Of a stretch of DNA of 64,000 nt, positions 59,123 to 64,000 are shown piece by piece (position 1 is the stretch's first letter; every line of letters begins with the position of its first letter). The notes beneath the pieces are model-generated. The model was given only the letters and a program-made list of their open reading frames with translations, was not told the DNA's origin and did not search any database. Made by a program: the position numbers and the translations under genes. The stretch covers positions 1-64,000 of the forward strand of contig MEDX01000015.1 of the NCBI GenBank assembly GCA_001724245.1. The letters run 5' to 3'. This DNA is from Fonticula-like sp. SCN 57-25 (lineage: Eukaryota; Nucleariida; Rotosphaerida).

Positions 59123-62100
59123 TCAAATGGCGTCAGGTCCACCTGCGTCCTTTAACTGACTCACCATTTCCTGCAGCCTATTCACGTCCGTAACAATTGG
59201 CGGGTTCCTTACGTACATTGTGGCCGCGTCCGCGTGCGCTGCGTTGACACTTGGGTCGCGCTGAAGCGGCGCAGAGTGCATTGCCATAATGCGACTGACT
59301 TGAACGGTAATCATGCGGATCTTTTCAAAGTTGACGAGTGTGTGAATGAAGGTCTTGTTGCCGTCATGTGTAAACAACAAGTCCTTAATATGAACAGCTA
59401 TGAAAAGAGGGTAAGTATAAAGTGGAATTATAGTGATAAAAGTCATCATAAATGCATCAAAAAGAGGTAAAGTGCATCCAAAAAGTGTCACAAAAAGTAT
59501 CATAAATGCATCAAAAATAGCCACGAATGCACCAAAAAGTATCATAAAAATGCCATAAACACACCAAAAAGTATCATAAACACACATAAATACACTTACT
59601 TCCACCCTTTCTCTTCCCACGCGTACGCAATGCAGGCACGATTGGCGACACTACTCCAGCTATTCTCTCCCTATACGCCTTCATATTCTGATACGGACTC
59701 ATCACGCCCTCCATCTCCCTCAACCCATCCACCAACTTCCCCCCCACCTCCCCCCACATCCTCTTAAACCTTCTAACAGGCGCGACATTCAGCCCACCCA
59801 CAATCGCACACATCGAAAACATATTATTCGCGTCCCTGCACCGCATCGCAATCCTTATAAACGCCTCTGTCACCAAAACACGTCGGCGGTGATCCGCTTC
59901 AGAGCAGATTTCTGTCGCGACCCAGAACGTTTCTGTGTCGAATCGGCGAATAAACGCGTCTAAATTTGGAAACATACTCTGGTCTTGATATAGGACATTG
60001 TGGACGTACTCGGCGGGCTGAATGTTGCGGAAGAGCTCATAGTCCCAGAGGGTCATTTGGGAGGCGAGCAGCTTGGGGTCGTGGTGGAGGAGGAGGGAAG
60101 AGGTGCGGTGGTCGAGGGCGACGGGGATCGTGCGGAGGGAGCGGTAGGTGGAGAGTTGCGCGTGGACGCGGCCGAGGAGGCGGGTAAGGTGAGAAGTGAA
60201 AGTGGGGAGAGTGGCAAGAACATCAAGAAACTGTAAAAGATAGTCGAGAAGTTCGACATTTGTGTGGAAATCGATCCAAAAGTCTTTTACCCAGGCAATG
60301 ATTACATTCAATACTCTGAAAAAGTGGTTAGAAAAGCAAGAAGTGTTTCAATAAGAGTTAATAAGAGTCATTTCCAATACTGATACTGATACAAATATGA
60401 TACGAATATGATACTGATACAAATACTGATACTGTTACCAATACTGATACCAATACATGTACCAGTACCAATACATGTACCAATACCAATACATGTATCA
60501 TACCAATACTGATACCATTACTGATACTGATACTGATACCAATACTGATACTGATACTGATACTGATACCAACACTGATACCAATACATGTACCGATACC
60601 AATACCAATACGGATACTGATACCAATACTGATACCAATACATTTGCCAATACTGATACCAATACTGATATCAATACTGATACTGATACACATACCATAT
60701 ACCAATACCAATACCAATACCAATACACGTCATTTCCACTACTACTACTATCACCCTCATCCCCTACTTCTTCTCCCCCTTCCCCTTTTTCGCGTACTTT
60801 TCCTGAATAGAAATCTGATATTTCTCAAAGTACTTTGCCTCCTGCACCGTCGCATTCTGCGGCGCCCTAATATGAAACCTCAAGTACAACTGCTCAAACA
60901 GCCGCAGCGACTCCATACTAAACCGATAGCACAGCAATATGCACTGCACATACCTCATGTCCTGCTCATTCTCATCGGCCAGCCGTTCCAGCAGCTTTTC
61001 AATCGTCCCGGCAGTGACGAGCGCCTTGCCATTCACCATTTCCATGACGAGCACTTCAACGCCGCCCTCGGTCACGTACAGCGTCTTGCTCGGCATGGCC
61101 ACGTGCTCGTCGCCGCCGCGCGCGATCCGCACCTCTTTCGGGCCGATGACGACCTGCTGCCCGAGCTCGGCCACGAGCGCCGTCATCGGCACAATCGGCA
61201 TTTCGTGCACGCTCTGCCCTGGCTCGGTCGGCGGCAGCCGCGCGACGTACTCGTCAAATTTAAGGTGGCGGCGGTACACAATAAAGCGCAGCAGCTCGCT
61301 GACGAGCATGTTTCGCGGCACTTCGATGCGCGTCTTCGAGCCGTCGGGGAGGATGACGGCGAGCTGCGAAAAGCCGCCGAGCTGCGAGTCGGGCAGGGCG
61401 GCGGCGTCGAGACTGGCGCGCGCGGCGACTTCTTCAAGTAAACGGGCCTCGACTTGCTCGCCGGTAGAGGGGGCGACCTGCGCGCGCGCCGTTTGGAGAA
61501 AGGTGGTGAGGGTGGAGAGGGGGAAGTGGGCGTCGGCGGGCGAGAGGCGGCGCAGGTAGGCGGACTCGGGGGGGGTGTCGAGCGGGGTGGTGGCGTGGAG
61601 GGAGAGGGAGCGGCGCTGGGGGGCGGGCGAGCCAAAGGGTTTGATTTCGATGCTCGTGCGGGGGGAGTGGAAGGTGGGCGTCGGAGTGTTGCTCGACATG
61701 CCTGAGGAGGGAGATTAGAAAGAGGGGAAAAGTGGGAAAAAGTGACACAAAATGACATGAAAAAGAAAAAAATATGTCATGAAAATGTCATTTTATGACA
61801 CATAAAGCAGCAAAACATATCCAAAAATGACACTTTTACACACAAACAGCATCACTAATACGCACTTTTACGCTCGCGGGAAAGACGGGCGACGCTGGCA
61901 GGGCTGACGACAAAAAAGAGCGTTGAAAGTTCCTCGTCGTTTTCTATCGTTTGTAGGATGTCGTCGAGCGAGATGATGCGCTCGTTCGATGTCTCGATGG
62001 CCTCATTGCCGGCGGCCTGCAGCATGTCGGCGCACACGTACTCGAGCACGGCCGTCACAAGCACGAGGGCGTCGGGCGTCAAGTCAAGCTGGCCGGCCGC

Positions 62101-62659
62101 CAGCTGCTGCACAATCTCAGTGTCAAAGATGAGCCCGGTCGCCTTGATGCAGTCGGCGGGCGCCTGCTTGTTGCGCGCGGCATCATCATAAAGGCGCTTG
62201 GCATTGAGGCCGTCGCTCAGCGCCCACTCGGCAATCGCCCTAGGAAGGGTGAGGCGGATCGCCGCTTCGACGCGACGTGCGTCAGCTTTGATGCGGTCGC
62301 CTATTCACAGGTCAGCGGGGAAGGGCGAGAGATGCGGGCAGCGCACCGGTATCGCCGAGAACGGGGCGACACGTCTCCTTGAACAGGTAGGACACAAATG
62401 TCTCAAGCTTGCTCGTCACAAACTCGACCGCCTAAACAAGCAGTGTTAGTAAAAGGATAGCAAGGAAAGAAGCATAAAAGAAAAGCAATAGAATAACATG
62501 CAGCTTGGCGACATGCGGCACAAAACGGAGCCAAGGGATTTTAGGGGGGTGGCGTACGTCGTGGTCAATGATGTAGCCGGGATGAACGAGTTCCACGATA
62601 CACCGGATCATCGCGTCCATGCTCATGGGCCCTGGCCCGACATGCTCGCTCGTCGACAT
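59123..62659 (-). CDS. SOS-like Ras exchange factor: tandem histone folds, ubiquitin-like RBD, REM, CDC25
   Basis: Six exons (62558-62659, 62347-62431, 61866-62300, 60768-61701, 59627-60315, 59123-59397) give 839 aa. Residues about 35-105 are H2B-like (DARRVEAAIRLTLPRAIAEWALSDG) and about 120-190 H2A-like (ALVLVTAVLEYVCADMLQAAGN, ISLDDILQTIENDEELSTLF), the same tandem histone-fold module as the N-terminus of animal SOS. Next come a ubiquitin-fold/RBD-like segment (about 320-400), REM (about 420-520) and CDC25 (about 560-839: SQMTLWDYELFRNIQPAEYV, DANNMFSMCAIVGGLN, VPALPVHIKDLLFTHDGN). No DH-PH is present. The third intron (61702-61865) joins the two parts in frame with a GTGCGT donor; without it these would be two genes, with an ATG at 61699. 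Confidence 0.85.
59440..59600 (-). repeat. Repeat-rich intron of SOS-like gene
   Basis: Within the last intron (59398-59626), units like AAAAAGTATCATAAATGCATC recur four to five times with changes. Confidence 0.7.
60370..60735 (-). repeat. Intronic hexanucleotide repeat tract
   Basis: About 360 bp of 6-bp units alternating TGATAC and CAATAC type (plus strand) lie wholly within the 452-nt intron of the SOS-like gene. On the plus strand they read as a repeated Asn/Thr/Asp frame, which is not a gene. Confidence 0.9.
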
Positions 62660-63032
62660 TACGTGTCAAACGCTGCGGCTCGGAAGAAGAAAAGTTCGCC
62701 TCGGCGCCCTCGTCTCGCGCCGATGGTTTGCGGCTTGGCCACTTCAGACAAAATGCCACGTGGATGAGATCGTCATGAGACGATATGAGATAGATCTATC
62801 GGCTATTTGCCAAGAGACTGCCCTATTGGGAACTCGTATTGCAGCATATTGCATAGTCGAAAAGCACGGAAAGACTCGCTTTTTTACAGGAAAAGAAGAA
62901 TATATTATAAAAACACGACATGTCAATTTCAAAGATACAATTTCACAATATGGCATCACAGTAAGCACCTGTTTCCAATAGGAACGAACTTGCCTTGCGT
63001 TGCCGCACGGCGTTTTCCAATGAAAATGGCAA
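62660..63032. other. Intergenic, no gene seen
   Basis: Upstream region of the SOS-like gene and 3' flank of the HIT gene. The left half is GC-rich with a CCACGTGG site (62758-62765); the right half is AT-rich. No coding signal. Confidence 0.5.
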
Positions 63033-63630
63033 TTAAAGGCGGCTTGTTTTCTCGAGCCGCCTGATGACGTGCTCGGGGCTGACGCTCCATCTGCTATTGT
63101 TGAGGTGGTGCTTGATGTACCCCATAAAGCCGGTGAGGGGAAGGGCGATGCAGTGCATGTGGAGATGCTCGACGGAATTGAAGGGCGGGCGGTGGAAAGA
63201 AAACCTAAATATGCATTTAAAACTTTGATAAAAAATAAAAGGAAGAGAAAATGCGCACTTGTGCTCTCCCGCGGGATCGATTTGTTGCATGACTCGATTT
63301 CCTGTTTCCATCATGCGTTGAACTGCACAGCGCCGTGAGCAAGTACAGATCGCGGAGGCGGCGTACCAAGTGGAATATCCGACGCCGTGAGAACATTAAC
63401 ATTCTTGTAGTGAGTGCGGGGGACGAGCTGGTAGTGTCCGCGGGCCATCGGGCGCGCGTCCTTGAAGCAAACAAACTCGTCATCCTAAAGCAAATCAGCC
63501 ACACGCAGCGCACAATCTCGCATACTTCATAAACAATTTCGGACGCTAGCTGTTTATTCACAATCTTGCAAAACACACAGTTGACGGTCTCGCGCTCCTC
63601 TGCGCCCCCCGCGCCTCCAGTACAGCCCAT
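63033..63630 (-). CDS. HIT-family (HINT3-like) nucleotide hydrolase
   Basis: Four exons (63526-63630, 63367-63484, 63259-63322, 63033-63204) give 152 aa. CVFCKIVNKQLASEIVYE, the DDEFVCFKDARPMARGHYQLVPRTHYKNV block, and the histidine triad in EHLHMHCIALP (His-x-His-x-His) identify the HIT fold. A C-terminal tail (YIKHHLNNSRWSVSPEHVIRRLE) matches HINT3-type proteins. Such enzymes hydrolyse aminoacyl- or phosphoramidate-AMP. The first donor is GTATGC; the others are GTACGC and GTGCGC. Confidence 0.9.
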
Positions 63631-63811
63631 CCTCGTCGCCGCCGTCTACTTTTTGGCGGGAACGATCAGTTTGCAGTTTGCACGCAATCGCTTTTGAAGT
63701 TCGAAGGCATAATATATTCGTATGCAAGTGTACATGACCAATAAGAAAAGAAAAGCAAACAAACAGCAGCGAAAAGAGTGCACAAGACGGCCACAAAGCG
63801 TCAGCGCGCGC

Positions 63812-64000
63812 CTAGAGTTGCCTCCAGTAGTACTTTGTGATCGGGATTCTCGTGTCGTTGTCGAGGACGACATCCTGCGCGGTCCATCGAATGTCGTCCC
63901 ACTCGATCTTGTCGGTGAGAACGTCCACGCCGCCGCTCCCCTTTCTCTTCACCACCTGGTACCTTTCCTCCTCCTCCTCGTCCTCCTGCGCGTCGGCATT
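63812..64000 (-). CDS. C-terminal fragment of an unknown protein (cut by window edge)
   Basis: An open frame enters from the right edge and stops at 63812 (62 residues). It has an acidic run (Gln-Glu-Asp then several Glu), the basic VVKRKGSGG, then DVLTDKIEWDDIRWTAQDVVLDNDTRIPITKYYW. I do not recognise the family from this tail. Confidence 0.6.
   Translation of the reverse strand, partial: NADAQEDEEEEERYQVVKRKGSGGVDVLTDKIEWDDIRWTAQDVVLDNDTRIPITKYYWRQL

Noticed and set aside
60457-60810. Plus-strand frame coding Asn/Thr/Asp repeats
   Set aside because: It is a translated hexanucleotide tract inside an intron of the minus-strand SOS-like gene.
61699-61866. Separate histone-fold gene (ending at 61855) and separate RasGEF gene (starting at 61699)
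   Set aside because: A consensus GTGCGT donor precedes the stop and a CAG acceptor precedes the second ATG, with matching phase, and the joined order equals that of SOS; a single gene is simpler.

Overview
The window is a gene-dense, GC-rich stretch of a eukaryotic nuclear genome. It holds about 40 protein genes on both strands, short intergenic gaps, and mostly 45-90 nt introns that I placed by keeping reading frames open across GT...AG junctions. The gene set (REM-CDC25 Ras exchange factors, a DH-PH Rho exchange factor, TOPBP1, NBR1, COG8, DET1, presenilin, RanBPM) and typical mitochondrial genes (TOM22, a COA1-like protein, an LYR protein) point to an aerobic, free-living amorphean protist: an amoebozoan, apusomonad, or unicellular relative of animals or fungi. 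I cannot name the species from sequence alone.

Layout. 0.3-13 kb: MAPEG protein, metallo-beta-lactamase-fold protein, BAH-like acidic protein, RasGEF, Pkr1-like protein, Cgi121 (KEOPS), a helical-repeat protein, DET1, a phosphodiesterase and TOM22. 13-22 kb: tRNA-Thr, TOPBP1, an LRR protein, a UBE2K-like E2, a HAD protein, a haem-binding MAPR protein and a zinc-finger protein. 22-41 kb: DH-PH-RanBD protein, COG8, NBR1, NOP16, presenilin, acyl-protein thioesterase, a secreted Cys-rich protein, an EF-hand protein, an SLC13/ArsB-type permease, an unknown protein and glucosidase II beta. 41-49 kb: LYR protein, a type I membrane protein, a very large receptor-like gene and SEC62. 49-64 kb: COA1-like, MARK/KIN1-like kinase, RanBPM, enoyl-CoA isomerase, FAR1-domain protein, a SOS-like RasGEF, a HIT protein and a partial gene at the edge. 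Intergenic DNA and introns are more AT-rich and repeat-bearing from about 54 kb onward.

Four things stand out. (1) The 43.5-48.3 kb gene reads as signal peptide, PA-like domain, LNR, Frizzled-CRD-like region, Pro/Thr stalk, TM segment and about 13 ankyrin repeats. This is a Notch-like layout, and it lies 13 kb from a presenilin gene (the gamma-secretase protease). Its stalk repeat carries a frameshift. (2) The 59.1-62.7 kb gene splices a tandem histone-fold module like that of animal SOS onto a REM-CDC25 RasGEF, without DH-PH. (3) Most introns start GTRCG instead of GTRAG, and one intron starts GCACG; this suggests a shifted 5' splice-site consensus. (4) The 22.3-24.6 kb gene joins DH-PH to a RanBP1-like domain.

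Recurrent promoter signals include TCACGTGA (five sites), CCAAT boxes, and a cluster of three TGACGTCA sites between NBR1 and NOP16. No transposon, CRISPR array or organellar segment was seen. One gene carries a Mutator-type FAR1 DNA-binding domain.
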